Source: Congeria kusceri (lineage: Eukaryota; Mollusca; Bivalvia; Myida; Dreissenidae). From it: a stretch of DNA of 64,000 nt. Below, piece after piece: positions 31,172 through 40,970 of the stretch. The notes beneath the pieces are model-generated. The model did no database searches. It saw nothing but the letters and a program-made list of their open reading frames with translations, and had not been told where the DNA came from. Numbering within the stretch: the first letter of the stretch is position 1; every line of letters begins with the position of its first letter. Both the position numbers and the translations under genes were made by a program. The DNA lies in contig CM051038.1 in the NCBI GenBank assembly GCA_027627225.1, positions 44,822,343-44,886,342 of the forward strand. The letters run 5' to 3'.

Positions 31172-31701
31172 TAAATATCAATACTTACAATGAAGCACGA
31201 AACGAATAGCTGTATTTGATGTATTAAATACCAATATTTACATTGAAACACGAAACGAATAGCTTTATTTGATGTATTAAATATCAATACTTACATTGAA
31301 ACACGAAACGAATAGCTGTATTTGATGTATTAAATATCAATACTTACATTGAAACACGAAACGAATAGCTGTATTTGATGTATAAAATATCAATACTTAC
31401 ATTGAAACACGAAACGAATAGCTGTATTTGATGTATTAAATATCAATACTTACATTGAAACACGAAACGAATAGCTGTAGTTGATGTATTAAATATCAAT
31501 ACTTACAATGAAACACGAAACGAATAGCTGTATTTGATGTATTAAATATAAATACTTACAAGAAACACGAAACGAATAACTGTATTTGATGTATTAAATA
31601 TAAATACTTACAATGAAACACGAAACGAATAGCTGTATTTGATGTATTAAATATAAATACTTACAATGAAACACGAAACGAATAGCTGTATTTGATGTAT
31701 A
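31172..31701. repeat. 53-bp minisatellite, ten copies
   Basis: The unit starts TAAATATCAATACTTACA and ends GAATAGCTGTATTTGATGTA. Ten consecutive units, with small variants (ATACCAATATTT, ATATAAATAC). Confidence 0.95.
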
Positions 31702-31980
31702 GTATAAGGTGCCCATGTTACAATCAAGGGGTCGTCCTTAACTGTCTGCCTGCAAACAGCTTTAAATAAATCAACCAGAATGCATGGGTTACTTTTAGAT
31801 CGAAGCAGCGTAGCGTATCCTTTAAAGGCTCTATATCAACTTCAAAATAAATATCACACATATCTTCTTATAATTATTATACACATGAAAAAAAATCAAC
31901 AAAATATATTATTCTTTCGTATAATTTTACCAATTACGAAATAGTTAACAACTTTAGCATGATTCGAACAACTATTTATT
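31702..31980. other. No gene seen
   Basis: AT-rich spacer between two repeats. Confidence 0.5.
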
Positions 31981-33525
31981 AGTCCCCTACCGGTGTTTCA
32001 CCGGAGGGGACTATAGGTTTGCTCTCCGTCCGGCCGTCCGTCACGCCGTCCGTCCGCAAAATATTGTTCCTGCAATAAATCAAAAAGTACTGAAGATACT
32101 TCTATGAAACTTAGTATACATATGAACGGCAATGTGAGTATTAAGCACGACCTTTCATTTTTACCAGAGGTCATAGGTCACCTTACTGTTACTAAAAATA
32201 GAAATAAACTAAAACAAACTGGATCCTGCGATAACTCAAAATGTACTGAAGATATTTCGATGAAACTTGGTATACATATAAACGGCAGTGTGAGAATTAT
32301 GCAGGACTTTTTATTTTTTACCAGAGGTCAAAGGTCACGTGACTGTTACTAAAAATAGAAATAAACTAAATACTCATAAAATTCGAAAACTACATAAGAT
32401 ATGACCATGAAACTTGGTACAAAGATTGAACTATAGGTTTGCCATCCGTCTGTGTGTCTCTCTATCTGTTCGTCCGTATGTTTGTCCGTCCGTCTGTCTG
32501 TCCGTCCCCAAAACCTGGTTCCTGCAATAACTCAAGAAGTACTGAACTTATTTCGATGAAACTGGATATACATATAAACGGCAATGTGGCAATGTGAGGA
32601 TTATGCACGACCTTTTTTCACCAGAGGTCAAAGTTCACGAGACTGTGACTAAAAATAGAAATAAACTAAATACTGTAATAATTCGAAATGGACATAAGAT
32701 ATGACCATGAAACTTGGTACAAAGATTGAACTATAGGTTTGCCATCTGTCTATGTGTCGTTCTGTCTGTTCGTTCGTATGTTTGTCCGTCCGTCCCCAAA
32801 ACCTGGATCCTGTGATAACTCCGAAAGAACTGAAGACACTTTGATGAAACTTTGTATACATAGCAACAGCAATGTGAGAATCATGCACGACCTTTTATTT
32901 TTCAACAGAGGTCAAAGGTCACGTGACTGTTACTAAAAATAGAAATAAACTTAATACTGTAATATTTTGAAAAGTGCAAAAGAAATGATCATAAAACTTC
33001 ACGAAACTTGATACACATATTGGACTATGGGTTTGCCCTCCGTCTGTGTGCGTCTGTCTGTCTGTTCGTCCGTCGGTCTCACTCTGTCTGTCTGTCCCGT
33101 CCCCAAAACCTGGGTCCTGCGATAACTAAAAGAAAACTGAAGATACTTTGATGAGACTTTGTATACATAGAAAGAGCAAGGTGAGGATTGTACACGACCC
33201 TTTATTTTTCACCAGAGGTCAAAGGTCACGTGACTGTTACTTACAATAGAAATAAACTTAATACTGTAATAATTCGAAAACAACATAACATATGATCATG
33301 AAACTTGGTACACAGAATGGACTATATGATTGCCCTCTGTCAGTTTAGTACTGCAATAACTCAAAAAGTAACTTGAATGTCTGGTCAATGTTACTCAAAT
33401 AGATACAACAACAACTTAATACTGCAGTGACAAATGGGATTTAAGTATGAAACTGTGTACATCTACAGATAAAGATGTTTAATTAGTAGGGGTTTTCACC
33501 GTTAGGGGATTCCTGTGTTTCTTGC
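31981..33525 (+). mobile_element. Non-coding element with a hairpin end and roughly 300-bp internal repeats
   Basis: Starts with a strong hairpin at 31981-32012 (AGTCCCCT / AGGGGACT enclosing CCGGTG-TTT-CACCGG). Five internal units begin GACTATAGGTTTGC or similar (about 32009, 32425, 32727, 33014, 33312), each followed by (TCCG/TCTG)n and then CTGCAATAACTCAAAAAGTA and CCAGAGGTCAAAGGTCACG segments. The right end has GTAGGGGTTTTCACCGTTAG, a degenerate echo of the start. No transposase. I recall related repeats in other marine invertebrates. Confidence 0.7.
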
Positions 33526-33878
33526 ACTACTATCAAAGCCTTGTTTTTTTTTTTATTATATAACAAAAATGTGTATCGGCATGGAATTGTTAATATTTGA
33601 AAACATGCGTAAATCTTGATGTAGTTATGTCCACTGGTTCAGTGAATTGGAAAGCGTGTGTATATCGTGTAGTATCCATAGTGTGTAATAAGCAGGTGCA
33701 GGATGAAGCGGGTGCAGGATGATAGGTTGTATAGGACGCCGAGGTGTTAGGACGTGTTTTTTTTATATGAGAGTTACTTTTAATCATAACTTTGGTATTT
33801 GCGGTTCGATGTTCAAAATTTTTGGATACACTTATTCGGAATTATCAGGACTGATTATGATTCGAAAACGGGAGTAAT

Positions 33879-34915
33879 ATGGGTGCTGGAAAAGGAAGAA
33901 AAAAGAAGAAACGTAGTGAAACAGATGACAAACTGAACGAAAGCAAAATATCCAGATTGGGAAACTCGCCCCCGGGCAATTCATCGGTCGAAATAAGCCA
34001 GCTTTTGCGTGAGACGAACTCAGTTTTGTACGACCAACAATCAAACGTGTCAACATCTAATCCGTTCGAGATATTATTGAATGAGAACGCTGACAACAAC
34101 TCAGAAAACTGCGTGTTAACTACTACAAGTAGTACATCGGAGCTGACGAACATGGCCGAAAACAGGCAGGGAAATTGCCCTTCAAATGCGGACATAGTTG
34201 CACTGCTGGGTAACATAAAAATTAAACTTATGGAAATGGGAACGAAATTGGGATCGCTTGATAAGAAAGTTGATAATTTTGAAAATGAACTGAAAACGTT
34301 ATGGCTACACATAGATGCAACGTCTAAAGTTTCGAACGATAAAATTGACAAAGTCAGCAACAGACTGGACACGGCAGAAATGGACCTATAGGAAGCACGG
34401 CGCAAAATAGTGTCCATGGAAAAAGATAAAAACAAAATAGCGGACGATTTGAACTATTTGCGCTCACAGTCTATGCGCAACAATCTTATATTTGGAAATA
34501 TACCACAGGAGGCCGGTGAAACCCCATCCAAAACGGAAGTGCTGCTTAGATCCTTCATGGTCGATAAACTCAAGCTTGCCCAGAATGTAGTGGACGGGAT
34601 AAAAATTGAAAGAGCACATCAAATTGGTGGCCCCGTCAAGGCGTCACATCAGGCTGGGGGCGCGACTTCCGGCACGAGAGCTCCAGGGGAATAGTGTGCA
34701 AGTTTGATCTTTTTGCGGACAGGGAGCTGGTGCGAAAATGCAGCAGAAACCTCGCAGGAACCAACTTCTATGTAGCAGAGCAGTTCCCACCGGAAATAAC
34801 AGCGAAACGACGAATCCTGTTCAGGAAGGCTCGGCAGGAAAAGGTGGCCGGAAATAAGGCCTACGTGGTGTACGACACGTTGTATGTCAACGGGAAGCCG
34901 GTGCGAGACACGTAG
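33879..34915 (+). pseudogene. LINE ORF1 (L1-ORF1-like RNA-binding protein), broken
   Basis: Starts MGAGKGRKKKKRSE. A coiled-coil-like stretch follows (KLGSLDKKVDNFENELKTL, then DKVSNRLDTAE). A stop at 34389-34391 interrupts it; the same frame resumes and gives the RRM-type block SQSMRNNLIFGNIPQE and IERAHQIGG. A one-base shift at about 34630-34670 moves to the frame with ESSRGIVCKFDLFADRELV, ending with VVYDTLYVNGKP at 34915. This order (coiled coil, RRM, C-terminal domain) is that of L1-type ORF1 proteins, which bind the element RNA. It ends 19 bases before the endonuclease motifs. Confidence 0.85.
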
Positions 34916-35837
34916 GGAGTGCCGGATGGGCTCAATGTGCTGATATGGAACTGTAACGGGCTCAGTGACAGTAAGAGAAACAATTCCGAATTTACTTCTT
35001 TTATATAGCATCATGATGTTATTATTTTAACTGAATCTTGGACTTGTAAATCGAGTAAAATTGAGTTGGAAGGATTTAAATGCTTTAATTTTTATAGAAA
35101 GGTTTGACATCGTAATGCTAAACGAAATAGTAGTGGTATTGTTTTGTATGTACGCGATTACTTAACAAATGGTATTTCTGTTGTACAAAATGTGCATGAT
35201 ACTAGCTATTATTTGGTTAAAATTTGACAAGTGTTTCTTTTATCAACCTACTGGTGTTTATATGTGGGGCGAAGGATCGCCTATATCTTATCTTATTGAT
35301 CAAGATTTGTTCAATTCCTTAGAAAATGACATCCTTAATTTCGAATCATTGGGCACTGTACTAGTGGTAAGGGACTTAAATGCACGGATATCTGGCAAGT
35401 TGGATTATATTGGTTGTGATAAATATGTACCCGATATCGATACTTTTGAGTACGAGGTCGATAATCCGCTGCCGCGTCAGTCATTAGATAAGGAACATAA
35501 TTCACATGGCAACAGACTAATTGAACTTTGTAAAGCTACCTCGCTTAGGGTTGCGAACGGCCGTTTAGGAAATGATTTTGGTATTTGGAAACTAACTTGT
35601 TATAATAGAATGGGGGCGAGTGTAATAGATTATTTGTTGTTAAAAGAAATATATTTTTCGACTATTAATAATTTTCAAGTATGCGATTTTAACGAATATA
35701 GTGACCACGCACCGTTGTCATTCGAATTACTCTGCAACATTTTCTTTGTGGATAAAAATGAAGAGTACCATCATGAATTTGTAAAATGGAAGGACAGCGA
35801 AAACGAAATTTATAAACGGCATTATTGCCAGATCTAA
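34916..35837 (+). pseudogene. LINE endonuclease domain, broken
   Basis: Recognisable in pieces: VLIWNCNGLSDSKRN, then after a TAG HHDVIILTESW, after a TGA GIVLYVRDY, and in another frame VVRDLNARISGK, SVIDYLLLK and YSDHAPLSF. The usual Gly of GDLNAR is Arg here. Several of the stops are consistent with single C-to-T or G-to-A changes at CAG, CGA or TGG codons. Inactive. Confidence 0.85.
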
Positions 35838-35911
35838 ATATGTTACTAGCAAATCAGTCAGATAATAACAATGAGATCAATGACATTGTAAATACATTTA
35901 CAAACATTTGA

Positions 35912-36051
35912 AGAGAGGTTGCCGATCCACTGTTCTCTAAGAGAGGTTACCGATCCACTGTTCTCTAAGAGAGGTTGCCGATCCACTGTTCTCTAAGAGA
36001 GGTTGCCGATCCACTGTTCTCTAAGAGAGGTTACCGATCCACTGTTCTCTA
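35912..36051. repeat. 28-bp tandem repeat, five exact copies, inside the dead LINE
   Basis: The unit AGAGAGGTTGCCGATCCACT plus GTTCTCTA is repeated five times. The only variable site is GCC or ACC (order G, A, G, G, A). It replaces the linker between endonuclease and reverse transcriptase. Confidence 0.96.
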
Positions 36052-36092
36052 ATTGCTGTACGTCTAGAATTAAGTGTGTTTCTACAGGCTGA

Positions 36093-38422
36093 ATGACTCT
36101 TAAGCTATGGTTTGATTTTAGTTGCAAAGAAGCAAAAATGTTATATAAAAATGCGCTAAGGCAATACAATAGGACAGGTACAGATATTGATCGCCTAGAG
36201 CTATGTACTCAACGAAAACATTACAAACACACAGTAAAGAAAAAACATCGGGCGTACAAGCTAAAAAGGACACAAGAATTCGAAAATTTGAGATCAAAGA
36301 AACCCAAAGATTTTTGGAATTATTTTAGAACTACCAAAAGTATGCTTACGCCAAATATACGCCTCGACGATTTTGAAAACCATTTCAAATCAATGTTTAC
36401 GACCAATGGCCAACATATAGATGAAAATTCGGAAGATTTTAACATTAATCACAATTTCAATGATTTTAATCCAGTCTCTGCCGAATTAGACTCACCAAAT
36501 ACGTTAGACGAAGTCACCAAGGCAATATTATTGCTGAAACGTAATAAATCACCCGGGGGTGAACTCTTAAACGAATACTTCCTCGACAGACAGCGATATA
36601 TTAGTAGGCTACATTACACAAATTTTTAATATTATATTTAATAATGGTATTTGTCCAGATGCGTAGACAAGGGGAATAATTATCCCGATATTTAAGAAGT
36701 GAGATAAAAGTGAGGCGAAAAACTATAGGGGGTATTTCTTTGCTCAGCAATTTTGGAAAATTATTTACTTGTGTATTAAACCAACGGATCACTAAATGGT
36801 GCGAGGAAAACACTGCAATTTCTGACGCCCAGTTCGGTTTTAGAAAGAGGCGGTCAACCATTGACGCAGTTTTTATACTTCAATATGTGATACAAAAATT
36901 AGTACAGCAGGACAATAAGCGCTTATATTGCACATTCGTGGACCTTAAATCCTGTTTTGAATCAATGTATCGCAATGCCCTCTGACTAAAGCTCCACAGA
37001 GCAGGATTAAATGGTAAATTACTTCGCATTATACGCAACATGTACCAATCGGTTAAATCATGCGCGAAACATTGTAACTCAGTCTCCGATTACTTTGAAT
37101 TATCAATAGGTTTACGCCAAGGGGAGATAACCTCACCGATCCTATTTACTCTATTCGTCGAAGACTAAGAAATGCATCTACAGCATACTATTCATAGCGG
37201 CCTAAGCCTACAAGATATGCGTTTGACACTGTTATTATTTGCGGATGACATGGCAGTTTTAGGCTCGCCCCCACAGGAGTTGCAGTCGTCTCTTGATAAA
37301 TTATATGAATATTGCAACAAATGGGGATTAGAGGTAAACGTTGCGAAAACAAAAACTGTAGTTTTCAGAAAAAGGGGCGGACTAAAAATGGGTGAGACAT
37401 GGTTTTACGGGAACGAATTAGTCGATAACGTGAATGAATTTGACTACCTTGGTGTTACATTAAACTATACTGGCAGCTTCGAATTGAATATATAAACTCT
37501 CCAGGGAAAAGCATTAAAAGCAATGAATAATCTCATAGCAAACCTGAAAAAATATGATACAAGCCTAAAACTGCTTTACGATTATTTGATTCTTTTGTTT
37601 CTCCTATTATGTCCTATGGTTGCGAGGTGTGGGGTTTTTCAAAATCACATACACAGGAAAGAATACATATTAAATTCTGCAAAACACTACTAGGTGTAAG
37701 ACAATCCACAAGTAATACAGCCATCTACTCTGAAATTGGCAGATATCCCCTGTGTATAAATAGATATGTTAGGATACTTAAATATTTATTCAAACTATGT
37801 AGCTCTGAAAATATTATTATCAAAACTATCGTAAATATGTCTCTGACGGAAAACAAAACTGGTTTGCAAACGTAAAACAACTTCTGGAAAAACATGGCTC
37901 TTTAGATGTTTGGTTGAACTTGCATGATATTAATGTTAATACTTACATTTCGATGTTTAAACAACGTCTGACTGATCAATATTTACAGGAATGGAGAGCA
38001 TCGTTAGAAAAAATTGTGTTTTGACGCTATATAGAAATGTAAAAGATAATATTGGTCTTGAGCCATATCTAAATGAAATAAATTGTAGAAAATTAAGGAC
38101 GTCTATTACTAAAATTCGTATTTCTGCGCATGATTTAAGGATTCATACAGGCAAATATGGAGGCCAGCAGGTTGAGCGTAACCAAAGACTATGTCAAATA
38201 TGTAATAGCTCGGATATCGAGAATGAATTTCATTTTATTTTTGTCTGCGCTCCTTATCAAAATTTACGAAGCAAATACATTAAGCGGTATTATAGAAACC
38301 GTCCTAGTATGTTTAAGTTTACACAACTTCTTTCAACCAACAATAAAAAAGAGATATTGTTATTAAGCAAATTCATCTGCGAGGCATTCAAACAAAGATT
38401 TTCTATTATAAATGGCAACTAG
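36093..38422 (+). pseudogene. LINE reverse transcriptase and C terminus, broken
   Basis: Pieces in at least three frames: LLLKRNKSPGGELLNEYF, GGISLLSNFGKLFTCVLN, AQFGFRKRRSTIDAVFIL, YCTFVDLKSCFESMY (the usual AFD is SCF), LLLFADDMAVLG (catalytic Asp pair retained), DYLGVTLN, SYGCEVWGF and, near the end, RLCQICNSS with FHFIFVC (Cys-Cys-His-Cys knuckle). Same architecture as the intact LINE on the other strand, but the sequences are clearly different subfamilies. Confidence 0.88.
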
Positions 38423-38902
38423 TTACATTTTTACCATTACTACTTTTATTGCACTTAAAATGTCAGCAACGTTAATCTATATAAATACAAACATGCTAGC
38501 AGTGATTTTATAAAGCTTATGTTGTTATATATTCTGAGACATTTAAACATTGATGTTCGGCTCGTATCATTACCATACAAATGCGTATTGTGCTGCATGT
38601 TTCCTTTCAAATTGCATGTATAAGCATCAATGTTTTTTCTTTGTACTATTATTTACTATCATTTTACTAATATAGGTGTATGTTCTAAACATCTATAAGC
38701 ATGCTCAGAATATCGGCTCTTTAAATGTGTTGATAGGTATAATTTAATGCTATATACTTGTGCATCGTTGTTAGTTATTACGTCCATCCATATTTATCGA
38801 TTATAAATTGATAAACTTGCCAAACCTTTGTTCTATACTTAAATTATGTATATTATTTGTTTATATGACGATAAACATGTATTATTTAAGTGAAAATAAA
38901 AA

Positions 38903-38922
38903 TTCTGTTCTGTTCTGTTCTG
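38903..38922 (+). repeat. (TTCTG)n 3' tail of the dead LINE
   Basis: Four TTCTG units after GAAAATAAAAA, directly followed by the GATGAAGCG flank. Confidence 0.9.
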
Positions 38923-38930
38923 ATGAAGCG

Positions 38931-39930
38931 TACCATTTCCGAAGCGTACCAGTGCCTAAGCGTACCATTTTAGGATGAAGCGTACCACCCCCTGTATACA
39001 TGTGTTTTTGCAACATGTTGTTCGCACTCTGCTGATAAGGTGTGATAAACTACATCTGATACTTGGGGTGGAGTACAGAAAAGATGTGAAAGTGTCGATA
39101 AATAGTTGTTTATAGGGATTTTATAGGGACAGCCTTAGTCTGATTTTAATTATTTGAAAAGGAAAACAAGACATTGAATTGCTTAAATTTAATAGGAACA
39201 TGTAAAAAAAAGTTACTAGTCAATTAATATTTTTAAATTCATCAAGATGGATTTTATTTGTTTTATATTATATTAAAATATAATAATACGTCAATTTTTT
39301 ATGGTTTAATTTATTTAAATTGCTTTTCTATAATGCATCTACAACATCATAAAACAATGCACATATAACATAACAATGATGCACTGTTCAAAACATTTAT
39401 TGTATTTTTTTTTCAAATCACATGTCATAATTTATTTCAGTCGCATCATTATCAATTTACATACATTTAAAATTAAAGTACCGATACAATGTACTGTATG
39501 GCCACTCATTTTTAGTTATAGGAGAGTAGTATTCAGTACAGAACTTTTATTTTACATAAGTACACTTAAAAAGTTATTAAACTATAAAACTATTCCCATC
39601 ATATTTCTTGATGATTGCCCAATTTAACTTATTGTAGATATACATCAACCAAGTAAAGTATTCAGTAATAATAGTAGTAACGCATTCTTTACTTTAATTT
39701 ACTTTACTTTATAGTTGCAAACCGCTAGTTACATCTGTCAATTCTCAGTCAACCAAACTGAGAAGTCATAAGTTAATTAATTGATTAATATTTATTTTTC
39801 TATATTTGTTTTATATTATGCTTTAATCTTGACTTTTTTTTCATGTTATTTTTAATAAATGACAATGGTAACAATATTTTATTCATCTGGAAACATATTA
39901 TTTCATTCATTGTCTGTATGCAATCTAGGG
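38931..39930. other. No gene; four diverged AAGCGTACCA units, then AT-rich sequence
   Basis: From 38926 to 38990 AAGCGTACCA occurs four times. This is the reverse complement of the 22-bp array unit at 39931. The remaining 900 bases are AT-rich and empty. Confidence 0.6.
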
Positions 39931-40185
39931 TGGTACGCTCCGTCCTGCAAAGTGGTACGCTTCATCCTGCAAAGTGGTACGCTCCGTCGTGCAAAGTGGT
40001 ACGCTCCGTCCTGCAAAGTGGTACGCTTCATCCTGCAAAGTGGTACGCTCCATCCTGCAAAGTGGTACGAAAGTGGTACGCTCCGTCCTGCAAAGTGGTA
40101 CGATTCATCCTGCAAAGTGGTACGCCTGCAAAGTGGTACGCTCCGTCCTGCAAAGTGGTACGCTCCGTCCTGGTACGCTTGGGTA
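39931..40185. repeat. 22-bp minisatellite, about 12 units
   Basis: The unit is TGGTACGCTCCGTCCTGCAA plus AG. Two alternating variants (CTCCGTCC and CTTCATCC) and two shortened units (11 and 16 bases) are present. Because 22 is not a multiple of three and the unit has no stop, all three + frames stay open, producing spurious Cys/Val/Trp-rich open frames. Confidence 0.95.
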
Positions 40186-40805
40186 ATGGTACTCTTCATC
40201 TGACATTCGTAACATGCCATCAAGTAAGGCACATGAACTTTTAATGCGAACAAATTAGGAATTACCGACAAAACAGAACATTTGTCAAAAAAAAATTGTC
40301 AAGTAATTTCTAGTGTCAACAATAAGTACATTTTGGGGATAAAAAAATAATACAACATATTTAACGATTTTAAGTTCATGTCCAACATTTCGTCAAAAAA
40401 CAGAATTTTAATAAATAAAAATTATTTTTTTTCTGGATAATATGAGAATATTGTTGTTCCAAGCGTATATGGTGACTTTAATGTAAACAGCGACTTTTCT
40501 GGCGAATACCGGTATGAAAACTATACAAAATACACCACGCATCGCGGGACACGGCGATGGTGTTGCTTGCACTATATCAGTTTTACCTGTTCGTAAGTTG
40601 CTGCAATACCGGTGTATCTCGGTTAAATGCTCTTGTCTTTTAAGCGTCTACCTTAAATGTATGTCTACCTGTCCTGGCCCCAAACCCGGTTCAGGCCGGT
40701 GCGCTTTGTCAAAATTATTGTCAAAGTTGAACTTCGTCGTCGATCGTTCAGTATTTGTTTGCGCTTGAGATATACACAGTGATACAGCTAGATTCAATTT
40801 GCATC
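40186..40805. other. No gene seen; 5' flank of the Ly6 gene
   Basis: AT-rich to about 40500, then more balanced. It may hold upstream promoter sequence of the gene at 40907. Confidence 0.4.
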
Positions 40806-40839
40806 TGTTCACATAGAATTCGCGTATTCTATGTGAACA
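40806..40839. promoter_or_regulatory. Perfect 14-bp-arm palindrome upstream of the Ly6 gene
   Basis: TGTTCACATAGAAT, a 6-base centre (TCGCGT), then ATTCTATGTGAACA, an exact reverse complement. It ends 67 bases before the ATG at 40907, so it lies in the promoter or 5' UTR. A dimeric factor site or an RNA hairpin are both possible. Confidence 0.55.
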
Positions 40840-40906
40840 TCTTCTCATCAAAGTGTTTAAACTTTAGTATAAATTATAAGTTTGAAGTTTAGAAAATAAA
40901 GCAAAG

Positions 40907-40970
40907 ATGTTCGCGGTATTTCCAATCCGATGCCTTGCAGTTTTGGCGATGTTCGTTCTTATACAAGAGG
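40907..40970 (+). CDS. Ly6 gene exon 1 (signal peptide)
   Basis: ATG with AAAG context; ends CAAGAGG followed by a GTAAGA donor. 64 coding bases, phase 1. Confidence 0.85.

Larger units (their letters stand above)
33711..38922 (+). mobile_element. Non-LTR retrotransposon (LINE), full-length but dead
   Basis: Carries ORF1, endonuclease, reverse transcriptase and C-terminal pieces in order, all broken, and ends in (TTCTG)n like the LINE at 24.4-28.5 kb. A 9-base sequence GATGAAGCG stands at 33702-33710 and again at 38922-38930 next to the tail, and is a plausible target-site duplication. The flanks on both sides are related to the 22-bp unit of the array at 39931. Confidence 0.8.

Noticed and set aside
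33845..34435. 196-codon open frame on the - strand
   Set aside because: Antisense shadow of the LINE ORF1 on the + strand.
39843..40271. Overlapping Cys/Val/Trp-rich open frames of up to 133 codons
   Set aside because: Generated by the 22-bp tandem array, which has no stop in any + frame.
40868..40874. TATAAAT as the Ly6 promoter TATA box
   Set aside because: Only 33 bases before the ATG, which would leave almost no 5' UTR; kept as uncertain.
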